Shown here piece by piece: positions 8,258-15,413 of a DNA stretch of 36,371 bases; position 1 is the first letter of the stretch, and every line of letters starts with the position of its first letter. Below the pieces are notes generated by a model. That model was not told the origin of the DNA. It did no database searches and worked only from the letters and a program-made list of their open reading frames with translations. The DNA comes from a virus: IMG/VR virus record IMGVR_UViG_3300020477_001010, positions 1 to 36,371 of that record; one strand, given 5' to 3'. The translations under genes were made by a program, and so were the position numbers.

Positions 8258-8569
8258 ATGGCGAAAGAAATTAAATTCACAGATGAAGAGTTAGCAACAC
8301 TTGCAGAGATACAATCACAGTATCAACAGGTACAACTTGAATTAGGTGGACTTAAGATGCAGCAGATCGGTCATGATAGAAATGCAGAAAGACTTATGGA
8401 TTTAGAAGATCAACTTATGCAAAAATTAAACGATCTGAATGCAAAAGAAAATGACACAGCAAAAGAACTTAATGAAAAATATGGTCCAGGATCACTAGAT
8501 CCTGCAAGCGGTGTATTTACACCAGCACCTGAAGCACAAGCAGCTCCAGAAGAAGCAGATAAAGCTTAA
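8258..8569 (+). CDS. Small coiled-coil protein of unknown function
   Basis: A 103-residue protein with a good AAGGAG 8 bases before ATG. Residues 8-72 are Gln/Glu/Leu-rich and strongly helical, with a heptad-like spacing that suggests a coiled coil. The last 30 residues are a Pro/Ala/Glu linker (GSLDPASGVFTPAP and on). There is no Cys, Trp or membrane segment. It sits just before the tail sheath gene, so a minor virion or assembly role is possible. I do not recognise a family. Confidence 0.6.
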   Translation: MAKEIKFTDEELATLAEIQSQYQQVQLELGGLKMQQIGHDRNAERLMDLEDQLMQKLNDLNAKENDTAKELNEKYGPGSLDPASGVFTPAPEAQAAPEEADKA

Positions 8570-8615
8570 TATTAAGCTCTCTTTTTAAGATAAGAGCATT
8601 TTCACATATAAGACG

Positions 8616-8625
8616 TATATTTATT
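8616..8625 (+). promoter_or_regulatory. Possible late promoter, TATATTTATT
   Basis: TATATTTATT lies 40 bases before the sheath ATG, and the identical ten bases lie 34 bases before the tail tube ATG (11126-11135). The shared sequence and spacing suggest a late-gene promoter element, though it is not the classic T4 TATAAATA. The 96-base gap also has a weak GCTCT/AGAGC hairpin near 8575-8596 with no proper T-tract. Confidence 0.3.
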
Positions 8626-8665
8626 TTTAAATTGTACTCTATAAACACTTAACTGGAGAAATTCA

Positions 8666-11047
8666 ATGGCAGAGAGAATCGTCTCACCGGGCGTATTTAC
8701 TCGTGAAAAAGATCTCTCATTTTTACCTCAAGGAGTTGCCGAGATTGGTGCAGCATTAATTGGCCCTACTAAAAAAGGTCCAGCTTTTACACCAACCATA
8801 GTGCAAAATTTCCAAGAGTTTGAAGAAATGTTTGGATCTTTGGACGATAGATATTACGTTCCAATGACTGCTAGGGAATATTTAAGAAGTGCCGGAACTG
8901 TAACAATAGTTAGAGTTCTTGGCTTAGGCGGGTATAGCACAAATGCTCTACAAATTGGTGTACAAAGTGGGGATGCTGGTTCTGACGCATTAGCAATCCA
9001 ACTTGTACTCGCACCAAGCGCACTTACAGAAGGTGAATCGACACCTCTTGCCGGAGCTTTAGCTTTAGGAACATCAGCAGCATTTGATGTACGTTCCGGA
9101 AGTTATCAATTTTCCGCTTCTTTTAGTTCTACTAGCAATAAATACTATAAGGATGTTTTTAGTGATAATCCACTTGTGACGAAGGCGCAAGGTAACGATT
9201 GTCCATTTTACATCTACAAACAGTTTCCAACGGCAGCAGCAAGTAATGGTACTGCTAATGTTGTATCATCATCTGGATTTACATTAAACATGCTGAAAGA
9301 TTATCAACGTGCTTCAACGCCGTTTATAACAAGTCAGAAGTCTGATGGATCTGTAGAAAACTTATTTAAGGTAGCACTTAGGCATGATGGCGAACAGGAA
9401 ACAAACACCTATTATAAGGTAGCAATTCTTAATATTAAGAAAGCTGATGATGTAGCAGGTTCTGATTACGGGACGTTTAGTTTACAGGTCAGAAAATTAG
9501 ATCAGCAAACATGGGCAGCAACTGATGATGAAGTTGTCGAACAGTTTGATAATCTGAATTTAGACCCTAAATCTACAAACTTTGTATCTCGTAGAATTGG
9601 ATCTAAATGGCAGTCAGTTGATACAGATGGAAAAGTTGTAATGCATGGTGACGCTGAATGGCCGAACTTATCAAAATATGTATTCATTACAGGTAGTTCT
9701 GCAATCCAAGATGGCAATTTGGTTAAAACATTAGTACCTTATGGGCACGCTGCAGCACTATTTCCATTTACTTGTTCAATAACAAATACAGGTAGTGCAC
9801 ATTTTCCAGCAAATACTTTTGTATCAAATCAGGTTAGCTCAACAACTAATCAATATGATACTAGTATTTTCTATGGATTTGATTTTTCAACAGTAGATAA
9901 TAGAAGTTTCTTATCACCACTTGCATCAGACGCTGCTGTTTATCATAACCCATCATTTAGTTTAGATGATATGTTAGGTCATGATAAGGCAACATCAGGT
10001 AAATTTGGTGGTGCAACAACTTTTGCTAGCGGATCTAATCCAGTATCACTTACAGCTTCTGCTTTAGGACAAAGAAAATTTGTTGTTCCGATGCAGGGTG
10101 GATTTGATGGATCGAATCCTGCTGTTAAGAAAAAAGTAGGAAAAGATATAATTGCAACAAATCAACAGGGTTTTGACTGCTCATCTGCAACAGCAAGTGG
10201 ATCTGTAGCATACGAAAGAGCAATAAATTCTGTTAGCAACCAGGACGAGTTTGATATTAATCTACTTGCCACACCTGGTTTGATTTACACGATTCATCCA
10301 AATCCAATCAATATCGCTATTGATATGGTTAAAGCTAGAGGCGATGCGTTCTACGTATTTGATTCTTCTGCTTGGGGTGATTCAATTGCAACAACCACAA
10401 ATGCAGTAGCATCGTCTGATACTAACTACGCAGCAACATATTATCCGTGGGTAAAACTACTTGATGATACTGTTAACTTACCGCTATGGGTACCACCTTC
10501 AGTTGTTATTCCAGGAGTGATAGCTCAAAATGATAGAGTTGCTCACGAATGGTTTGCACCTGCAGGACTTAATCGTGGTGGTTTAAGGGGTGTTTTAGAA
10601 GCTAAGACAAGATTAACACACGCTGAAAGAGATATACTTTATGAAGGACGCGTTAATCCAATTGCTTCATTCCCAGGTCAAGGTGTAGTAGTTTTCGGAC
10701 AGAAAACACTGCAAGCTAAACCGTCAGCTTTGGACAGAATTAATGTTCGCAGGCTGTTAATTAGGCTTAAGAAGTTCATTGCTAGCTCTTCACGTTACTT
10801 ATTGTTTGAAAACAATACAGCATCAACAAGAGCAAGATTCCTGAATATTGTGAATCCATATTTAGATTCAGTACAATCCAATCAGGGACTTTCAGCTTAT
10901 CGAGTTGTGATGGATGACACAAATAATACGCCAGATGTGATTGATCGTAATCAACTGGTAGGACAGATATTTATACAGCCAGCACGTGCTGTTGAATTTA
11001 TTGTTCTAGATTTTGTTGTTGAGCCGTCAGGGGCAACATTCGCCTAA
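8666..11047 (+). CDS. 18: Contractile tail sheath protein (T4 gp18-like)
   Basis: A 793-residue protein, longer than T4 gp18 (659 residues). The N-terminus has the sheath signature SPGVFTREKDLS, followed by GPTKKGPAF and a FGSLDD segment typical of T4-like sheaths. The C-terminal third carries the conserved hand-shake region: RGVLEAKTRLTHAERD, NPIASFPGQGVVVFGQKTL, DRINVRRLLI and FIQPARAVEFIVLDF. The middle (about residues 110-520) is Ser/Thr/Ala-rich and less conserved, as expected for the surface-exposed domain. An intrinsic terminator follows directly, so sheath mRNA may be uncoupled from the tube gene. The assignment is firm. Confidence 0.95.
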   Translation: MAERIVSPGVFTREKDLSFLPQGVAEIGAALIGPTKKGPAFTPTIVQNFQEFEEMFGSLDDRYYVPMTAREYLRSAGTVTIVRVLGLGGYSTNALQIGVQSGDAGSDALAIQLVLAPSALTEGESTPLAGALALGTSAAFDVRSGSYQFSASFSSTSNKYYKDVFSDNPLVTKAQGNDCPFYIYKQFPTAAASNGTANVVSSSGFTLNMLKDYQRASTPFITSQKSDGSVENLFKVALRHDGEQETNTYYKVAILNIKKADDVAGSDYGTFSLQVRKLDQQTWAATDDEVVEQFDNLNLDPKSTNFVSRRIGSKWQSVDTDGKVVMHGDAEWPNLSKYVFITGSSAIQDGNLVKTLVPYGHAAALFPFTCSITNTGSAHFPANTFVSNQVSSTTNQYDTSIFYGFDFSTVDNRSFLSPLASDAAVYHNPSFSLDDMLGHDKATSGKFGGATTFASGSNPVSLTASALGQRKFVVPMQGGFDGSNPAVKKKVGKDIIATNQQGFDCSSATASGSVAYERAINSVSNQDEFDINLLATPGLIYTIHPNPINIAIDMVKARGDAFYVFDSSAWGDSIATTTNAVASSDTNYAATYYPWVKLLDDTVNLPLWVPPSVVIPGVIAQNDRVAHEWFAPAGLNRGGLRGVLEAKTRLTHAERDILYEGRVNPIASFPGQGVVVFGQKTLQAKPSALDRINVRRLLIRLKKFIASSSRYLLFENNTASTRARFLNIVNPYLDSVQSNQGLSAYRVVMDDTNNTPDVIDRNQLVGQIFIQPARAVEFIVLDFVVEPSGATFA

Positions 11048-11067
11048 CAGCTTACAAACAAAGCAAT

Positions 11068-11099
11068 AAAAAGCCCAGACTAATCATCTGGGCTTTTTT
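11068..11099 (+). terminator. Intrinsic terminator after the tail sheath gene
   Basis: A perfect 12-bp stem (11068-11079 with 11087-11098; core GCCCAGA/TCTGGGC) with a 7-base loop ends in a run of six T. It lies 21 bases after the sheath stop codon. The A-tract on the left arm could let it work on the minus strand as well. Confidence 0.9.
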
Positions 11100-11125
11100 C
11101 TTTTCCGTTATTTTTCCTGATTTCT

Positions 11126-11135
11126 TATATTTATT
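11126..11135 (+). promoter_or_regulatory. Possible late promoter, TATATTTATT
   Basis: Identical to the element before the sheath gene and placed 34 bases before the tube ATG, directly after a strong terminator, where a new promoter is needed. Confidence 0.35.
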
Positions 11136-11169
11136 ATCGAAAATAATAAACCTTTAATGGAGAAATAGA

Positions 11170-11658
11170 ATGCCACAGCTGATAGATCCGACAGATATAA
11201 TGTTTACCCAATTTGAACCAAAGGTTCAAAATAGGTTCATCATGTATATTGAGGGGATACCTGCATATACTATCAAAGCTGCAGCCCGTCCCCAAATTCA
11301 ATTTGAAGATATTACACTCGACCATATTAATGTAAAACGTTACGTTAAGGGAAAGGGCGAGTGGCAACCGCTAGTTTGTACACTCTATGATCCAGTTGTT
11401 CCTTCAGCCGCACAGGCGTGTATGGAATGGATTCGTTTATCACACGAATCTGTAACTGGTCGTGATGGGTACTCAGACTTTTATAAAAAGAACGTCACAT
11501 TTAATGTATTAGGTCCAGTAGGCGATATTGTTGAAGAATGGCAATTAGTTGGATGTTATATTCAACAGGCTAATTTTGGAACACTGGACTGGGCTACTAA
11601 CGAGCCAGTTAATATTGAATTGACACTTAGATACGATTACGCAATATTACAGTTCTAA
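11170..11658 (+). CDS. 19: Tail tube protein (T4 gp19-like)
   Basis: A 162-residue protein, the same size as T4 gp19 (163 residues). Typical tube-protein segments include QNRFIMYIEGIPAYTIKAAARP near the N-terminus, the ITLDHINVKRYVKGKGEWQP beta-hairpin, DFYKKNVTFNVLGPVG, and the C-terminal NIELTLRYDYAILQF. It follows the sheath in the usual order. It stacks as hexameric rings to form the inner tail tube. TGGAG lies 6-7 bases before the ATG. The assignment is firm. Confidence 0.93.
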   Translation: MPQLIDPTDIMFTQFEPKVQNRFIMYIEGIPAYTIKAAARPQIQFEDITLDHINVKRYVKGKGEWQPLVCTLYDPVVPSAAQACMEWIRLSHESVTGRDGYSDFYKKNVTFNVLGPVGDIVEEWQLVGCYIQQANFGTLDWATNEPVNIELTLRYDYAILQF

Positions 11659-11677
11659 AAAATTTAATCTGTGAGCA

Positions 11678-11698
11678 GCTATAACTAAAAGTTGTGGC
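11678..11698 (+). terminator. Possible weak terminator/hairpin after tail tube gene
   Basis: GCTATAACT and AGTTGTGGC form a 9-bp stem (two G-U pairs) with an AAA loop, followed by ATTCTTTC. The T-tract is interrupted, so it may be a partial terminator or an mRNA-end stabilising hairpin that lowers expression of the genes downstream of the tube. Confidence 0.35.
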
Positions 11699-11762
11699 AT
11701 TCTTTCGTTAAGCTGGTCGCTAAAGTAGTTACAGTATGAATAGACTAACATAAGGAGTTACA

Positions 11763-12530
11763 ATGTCTACAAAGAAAACACAGAGTAGATTTCCTACTGA
11801 GATAGTAGATCTACCAAGTAAAGGTCTTTTGTATCCTGAAGGGCATCCTCTAAAAGAGGGAAAAGTAGAAGTAAAGTATATGACTGCAAAAGAAGAGGAT
11901 ATTTTGACATCTATGAACTTAATTGAGAAGGGTGTTGTGATTGATGAGTTACTTAAATCTCTTATAATAACAAAGTTCAATTATGGTGATCTTCTTATCG
12001 GTGATAAGAATGCAATCATGCTTTCAGCAAGGATACTGGGATACGGCAAGGAATACAAAGTTGAAGTAACATGTGGTTCTTGTGGTGAAAAAGAAGACAC
12101 ACCTTTTGATTTAACGGGTTATCCGTATAAAGAGGTTGATGAATCACAATTTAATTCTGACAATTCGTTTAAATTTTCACTTCCTAATTCAGAAAGGGAG
12201 GTTGAGTTTAAGCTATTGACTCATGCAGATGAGCAGGCAATAACACAAGAGTTAGATAGGATGCAAAAAGCAGGAATGCAGGCAACAGGTGAGATAACAA
12301 CAAGATTGCGATATCAGCTCTTATCAGTTGATGGAAATACAGACAAAGAGTTTATTAATAACTTTATTAATAATGAATTTTTTGCTATGGACTCTAGAGC
12401 ATTTAGAGAACATGTTGTACAGATTACACCTGATGTAGATTTCACAAGTTATTTTTTATGTGATGCATGTGGGGCATCAGATGAGATACAGTTACCAATA
12501 ACAACAAATTTCTTCTGGCCTTCCCGGTAG
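11763..12530 (+). CDS. 26: gp26-like baseplate/tail assembly protein (zero-frame product)
   Basis: A 255-residue protein of the T4_baseplate (gp26) family, with the family opening IVDLPSKGLLYPEGHPL (14-30) and KVEVKYMTAKEEDIL (34-48). Two CxxC knuckles (C104/C107 and C233/C236) form a likely zinc ribbon in the middle and C-terminal parts. It lies between the tube and tape-measure genes, the place held by tail assembly chaperones in other tailed phages. A canonical -1 slippery heptamer at 12506-12512, 15 bases before the TAG, lets a fraction of ribosomes make a 326-residue fusion. ATAAGGAG precedes the ATG. The zero-frame identity is firm. Confidence 0.85.
   Translation: MSTKKTQSRFPTEIVDLPSKGLLYPEGHPLKEGKVEVKYMTAKEEDILTSMNLIEKGVVIDELLKSLIITKFNYGDLLIGDKNAIMLSARILGYGKEYKVEVTCGSCGEKEDTPFDLTGYPYKEVDESQFNSDNSFKFSLPNSEREVEFKLLTHADEQAITQELDRMQKAGMQATGEITTRLRYQLLSVDGNTDKEFINNFINNEFFAMDSRAFREHVVQITPDVDFTSYFLCDACGASDEIQLPITTNFFWPSR
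12506..12512 (+). other. Programmed -1 ribosomal frameshift site A AAT TTC
   Basis: AAATTTC fits X XXY YYZ exactly in the gp26 frame (ACA AAT TTC). Both tRNAs can re-pair after slipping back one base (AAA, TTT). The -1 frame is open from 12485 to 12742. It has no ATG, GTG or TTG start before an in-frame TTG well inside its conserved-looking segment, and no Shine-Dalgarno, so it looks reachable only by frameshifting. A downstream stimulatory structure is not obvious by eye. Confidence 0.75.
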
Positions 12531-12742
12531 ATCCCGAATATAGACCGATAATACACGAGTCGATATTTAACTTGGCGTATTACAGCGAAGGCGCATTCTC
12601 ATTCGGAGATGTATACGATATGCCTATTTATTTAAGAAAATTCTATACAGATAAACTGGTTGATGCACGGACATCTGAGAATGAGCGTGTTGAAAAAGCA
12701 TCACGTGATGCAAGAGGACCAAAGATACAAAGACCCAGTTAA
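12512..12742 (+). CDS. Frameshift-encoded C-terminal extension of the gp26-like protein
   Basis: In the -1 frame 76 codons follow residue F250 of the gp26-like protein and end at TAA 12740-12742. The peptide starts LLAFPVDPEYRPIIHE and goes on to FSFGDVYDMPIYLRKF and a charged helix (TSENERVEKASRDAR). The pattern 'aromatic-Gly-Phe-Ser-x-x-Asp-Val-Tyr-x-Met-Pro' followed by R-x-F/W resembles the second, frameshifted domain of tail assembly chaperones (the T part of lambda G-GT), and may be the functional analogue of T4 gp51. Coding composition is normal and no independent start is seen. The fused product would be 326 residues. This extension is missing if only ATG-started ORFs are called. Confidence 0.7.
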   Translation, partial: LLAFPVDPEYRPIIHESIFNLAYYSEGAFSFGDVYDMPIYLRKFYTDKLVDARTSENERVEKASRDARGPKIQRPS

Positions 12743-12796
12743 TAATCCATAAACTCGATAATTATTACTGTATTAATTTATAACGGGAGTTTTGTC

Positions 12797-13066
12797 GTGA
12801 AAAAACATAATTTAAATGAAGTGGCATTAGCAGCAGTCATATCAGGATTGGTTGGTGCGTATATAGTGTCCAAGTTACGAAATGATAATACAAAAGCAAG
12901 TAATATAAGAAAAGCAGTTAGTAAATTAGATGCTGACATTGAGTCAGATTTGGCAATGATTGATAAAAAAATTCAAAAAGAAAAAGAAATGATTAAGAAA
13001 AAAGTTGCCAAGATGAATCCTAAAGATAGGAAAAATGTCGAAAAAATGGCAGCGTATTTTAACTAA
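12797..13066 (+). CDS. Small single-pass membrane protein, unknown function
   Basis: An 89-residue protein starting at GTG, with CGGGAG 9 bases before it. Residues 8-27 (EVALAAVISGLVGAYIVSKL) form one hydrophobic segment with small residues. The rest is a Lys/Asp/Glu-rich helix (36-80) with coiled-coil character, ending MAAYFN. The N-terminus is short and would be in one compartment with the helix in the other. It sits between the tail assembly chaperone and the tape measure. A role in tail-tip membrane insertion or assembly is possible, but no family is recognised. Confidence 0.6.
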   Translation: MKKHNLNEVALAAVISGLVGAYIVSKLRNDNTKASNIRKAVSKLDADIESDLAMIDKKIQKEKEMIKKKVAKMNPKDRKNVEKMAAYFN

Positions 13067-13082
13067 AGCTTAGAGAACCATT

Positions 13083-15413
13083 ATGGCTGGTATAAACAAC
13101 CAACAGTTAAAAAATTATAAAGAGTATATAAAACTCAAAAAAGATGAAGCTAAAATTCAAGCGAGGATAAATAAAGGGCAAGGTGAGCCAATTCTAAATG
13201 AGCTAGAGAAGGGAAAAATACAATCGCGCTTGAAGACGTTAAAAAAAGGATTTGACGACATTGACAAGTCCGTTGATAAGCTAGTAAAAGGCATCGCAGA
13301 TATAAATGGTGGGATGGATAGTTTATCAGGAGGTTTTAAAAAATTATCAGATCAAAAAACAGATAAATATTTAAATCAAATTTATGGTCAAGGCAATAAA
13401 GCAGGCCTTGCAATTGCAAATCTTGGTGACAAGTTTGCTAAATTAAATAGAGAAGGTAAGGGTGGCGGAGATCTTGCAAGAGGACTATCAAGCATATTAG
13501 CGATAGAATCTGATATACGTGATATAGCAACAGATAGAACAAAATTATCAGGTGCAAATTTACAAGAATTAAGATCAGAAATACAAGCAACGTATCAACT
13601 GCTAGAGGCAACAGGAAATTTAACTGATGAAGAAAAAGCAAGATTAGAAATACAGTTAGAACAGGTCAATAATTTAGAGATGCAGCAGGCAAGAACTGCA
13701 AGATTAAGTGCTCTACAAGAGCAAGGACAAGGTTATCAGAAACAGATGGCAGACTTTATGGCTCAATTTTCTAGTAAGTCATTAGGTGCATTGGCAGTGT
13801 GGACTGGCTTAACAAAACTAATGCAGTTCTTTACGAAAGGGATGCTAGAGACACAAAAGGCTTTAGGGACATCACTGAGTGATTCTGCAGGTTTTGAGGC
13901 GAACTGGACAAAATCTTTAGGGCCATTACAACATGCAGGATTTCTGCTAACAGGTGTTAGGGACGACGTTAGAGCTGCAGCGATGCAAGCTGCAATAGCG
14001 TCAGATAATATGGATCTGATGAATAATTCAGCAATTGCTGTTAGTGATGCAGCACTCGCAATGCAGACTGGATTACAGCCAGAACAGGTTGCTGAGTTAG
14101 CTACGATGATGTCAGAGGTAACTGATCTAACAAGGGAAGGCGCTTCAGCACAACTCGTTTTTACACAAGCACTTGCAACAGCAAATAATGTTGCACCTTC
14201 TGTTGTGATGGCAGATATGGCAGCAAATGCAACTACACTTGCAGCAATGACTGATGGGTCAGCTGACAGCATGTCTAGACTCGCAGTCTTTGCACGAAAA
14301 GCAGGAATGGAAATATCTTCAATGTCATCAATGGCAGACACTTTATTAGATTTAGAGACGTCGATAAATGCTGAGATGGCTGCAAGCGTAATGCTTAACA
14401 AAAATCTTAATTTTGATGCAGCAAGACAGGCAGCAGCAAGAAATGATTTTGAATCAATGGCAAAAGAAATGCAGCGGCAGTTAGCAGGAATAGATTTTGA
14501 AAACTTAGACTACTTCCAAAGAAAACAATTAGCACAGGCAGTAGGATTATCAGATGTTGGTCAATTGGCAAAGATAATGGCAAGGGGACAGACTGATGTT
14601 GCGGAGACAATGGAGACAGAAGCACAGAAACAATTAAAGAATTCAAATGACTTAGTCAATCAAGGCGCACTAACTAATGATCTTTTAACCAAAATATTAT
14701 GGGCTATCGGAGCACTTGCAGCACTAAATGCAGTCGGAGGTATACAAGGTCTTAGGGGTATGTTGCCTGGTGGTGGTGGATCAGCATTCAGAGGCAGAGG
14801 ATTCAAACCTACAGGACCAATAGCTAAATCAACAGGTAGGCCTGATATGAGATTTTCAGCAAATAGGCCACCGGCAGGTAGGATGAGTGGACTTATGAAA
14901 AATCCATGGGTTAGAAGAGCTGGGCCTGCAGCTGCTGCATTAGGTATAGGATTTGATGCATATAGTAATTACCAGCAGTCAGGAGACCTCGGACAAGCTG
15001 CACTTGATACAGCATATAATAATAAATTTGCATTAGCAGGCGCTGGCTTGGGTCTTTTGGGAGGACCGTTTGCTCCTATTTCTTCCGGGGCAGGATTTTT
15101 AGTAGGTACAGGATTAGATCTAATCAATAATGCTTTTTTTGGTCTTGAAAGTGGTGGAACTGTAGCAAGATCTGGAACGTATCTCGTTGGTGAGGCAGGA
15201 CCAGAGCTAGTATCACTAGGAAGAGGATCACAGGTTGTCCCAAATCATTATCTTGGAGGACTTGCAAATGGTGCATTGGGTAGCAAAATATCATTTATGA
15301 AGGGAACAGAAGATAGATTAGAAAGATTAATATCAGTATTAGAACATGTTGAAGCAAATACTTTAGGAACTAAAGGTGCTGTAAATAATATTTCAATAGG
15401 CAAAGGTGTATAA
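13083..15413 (+). CDS. Tail tape measure protein (functional equivalent of T4 gp29)
   Basis: A 776-residue protein with a long N-terminal helical region (residues 1-210, Lys/Glu/Gln-rich coiled coil), a central Ala/Met-rich helical region (about 210-500), and a Gly-rich part with hydrophobic stretches near 535-550 and 610-680. The C-terminal GGTVARSGTYLVGEAGPELV is the well-known tail of many tape-measure proteins. Order after tube and chaperone supports the call. At about 1.5 A per residue it would span roughly 115 nm, a rough inference for tail length. A start with a stronger Shine-Dalgarno is not seen; ATG 13083 keeps the whole helix. Confidence 0.85.
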   Translation: MAGINNQQLKNYKEYIKLKKDEAKIQARINKGQGEPILNELEKGKIQSRLKTLKKGFDDIDKSVDKLVKGIADINGGMDSLSGGFKKLSDQKTDKYLNQIYGQGNKAGLAIANLGDKFAKLNREGKGGGDLARGLSSILAIESDIRDIATDRTKLSGANLQELRSEIQATYQLLEATGNLTDEEKARLEIQLEQVNNLEMQQARTARLSALQEQGQGYQKQMADFMAQFSSKSLGALAVWTGLTKLMQFFTKGMLETQKALGTSLSDSAGFEANWTKSLGPLQHAGFLLTGVRDDVRAAAMQAAIASDNMDLMNNSAIAVSDAALAMQTGLQPEQVAELATMMSEVTDLTREGASAQLVFTQALATANNVAPSVVMADMAANATTLAAMTDGSADSMSRLAVFARKAGMEISSMSSMADTLLDLETSINAEMAASVMLNKNLNFDAARQAAARNDFESMAKEMQRQLAGIDFENLDYFQRKQLAQAVGLSDVGQLAKIMARGQTDVAETMETEAQKQLKNSNDLVNQGALTNDLLTKILWAIGALAALNAVGGIQGLRGMLPGGGGSAFRGRGFKPTGPIAKSTGRPDMRFSANRPPAGRMSGLMKNPWVRRAGPAAAALGIGFDAYSNYQQSGDLGQAALDTAYNNKFALAGAGLGLLGGPFAPISSGAGFLVGTGLDLINNAFFGLESGGTVARSGTYLVGEAGPELVSLGRGSQVVPNHYLGGLANGALGSKISFMKGTEDRLERLISVLEHVEANTLGTKGAVNNISIGKGV

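Noticed and set aside
12482-12742. The -1 frame after gp26 as an independent gene
   Set aside because: No ATG, GTG or TTG start lies near its beginning, there is no Shine-Dalgarno, and the exact slippery heptamer explains it better.
13763-14646. Long antisense ORFs opposite the tape measure gene
   Set aside because: They mirror an Ala/Met/Gln-rich coding region and lack start signals; the plus-strand gene is well supported.
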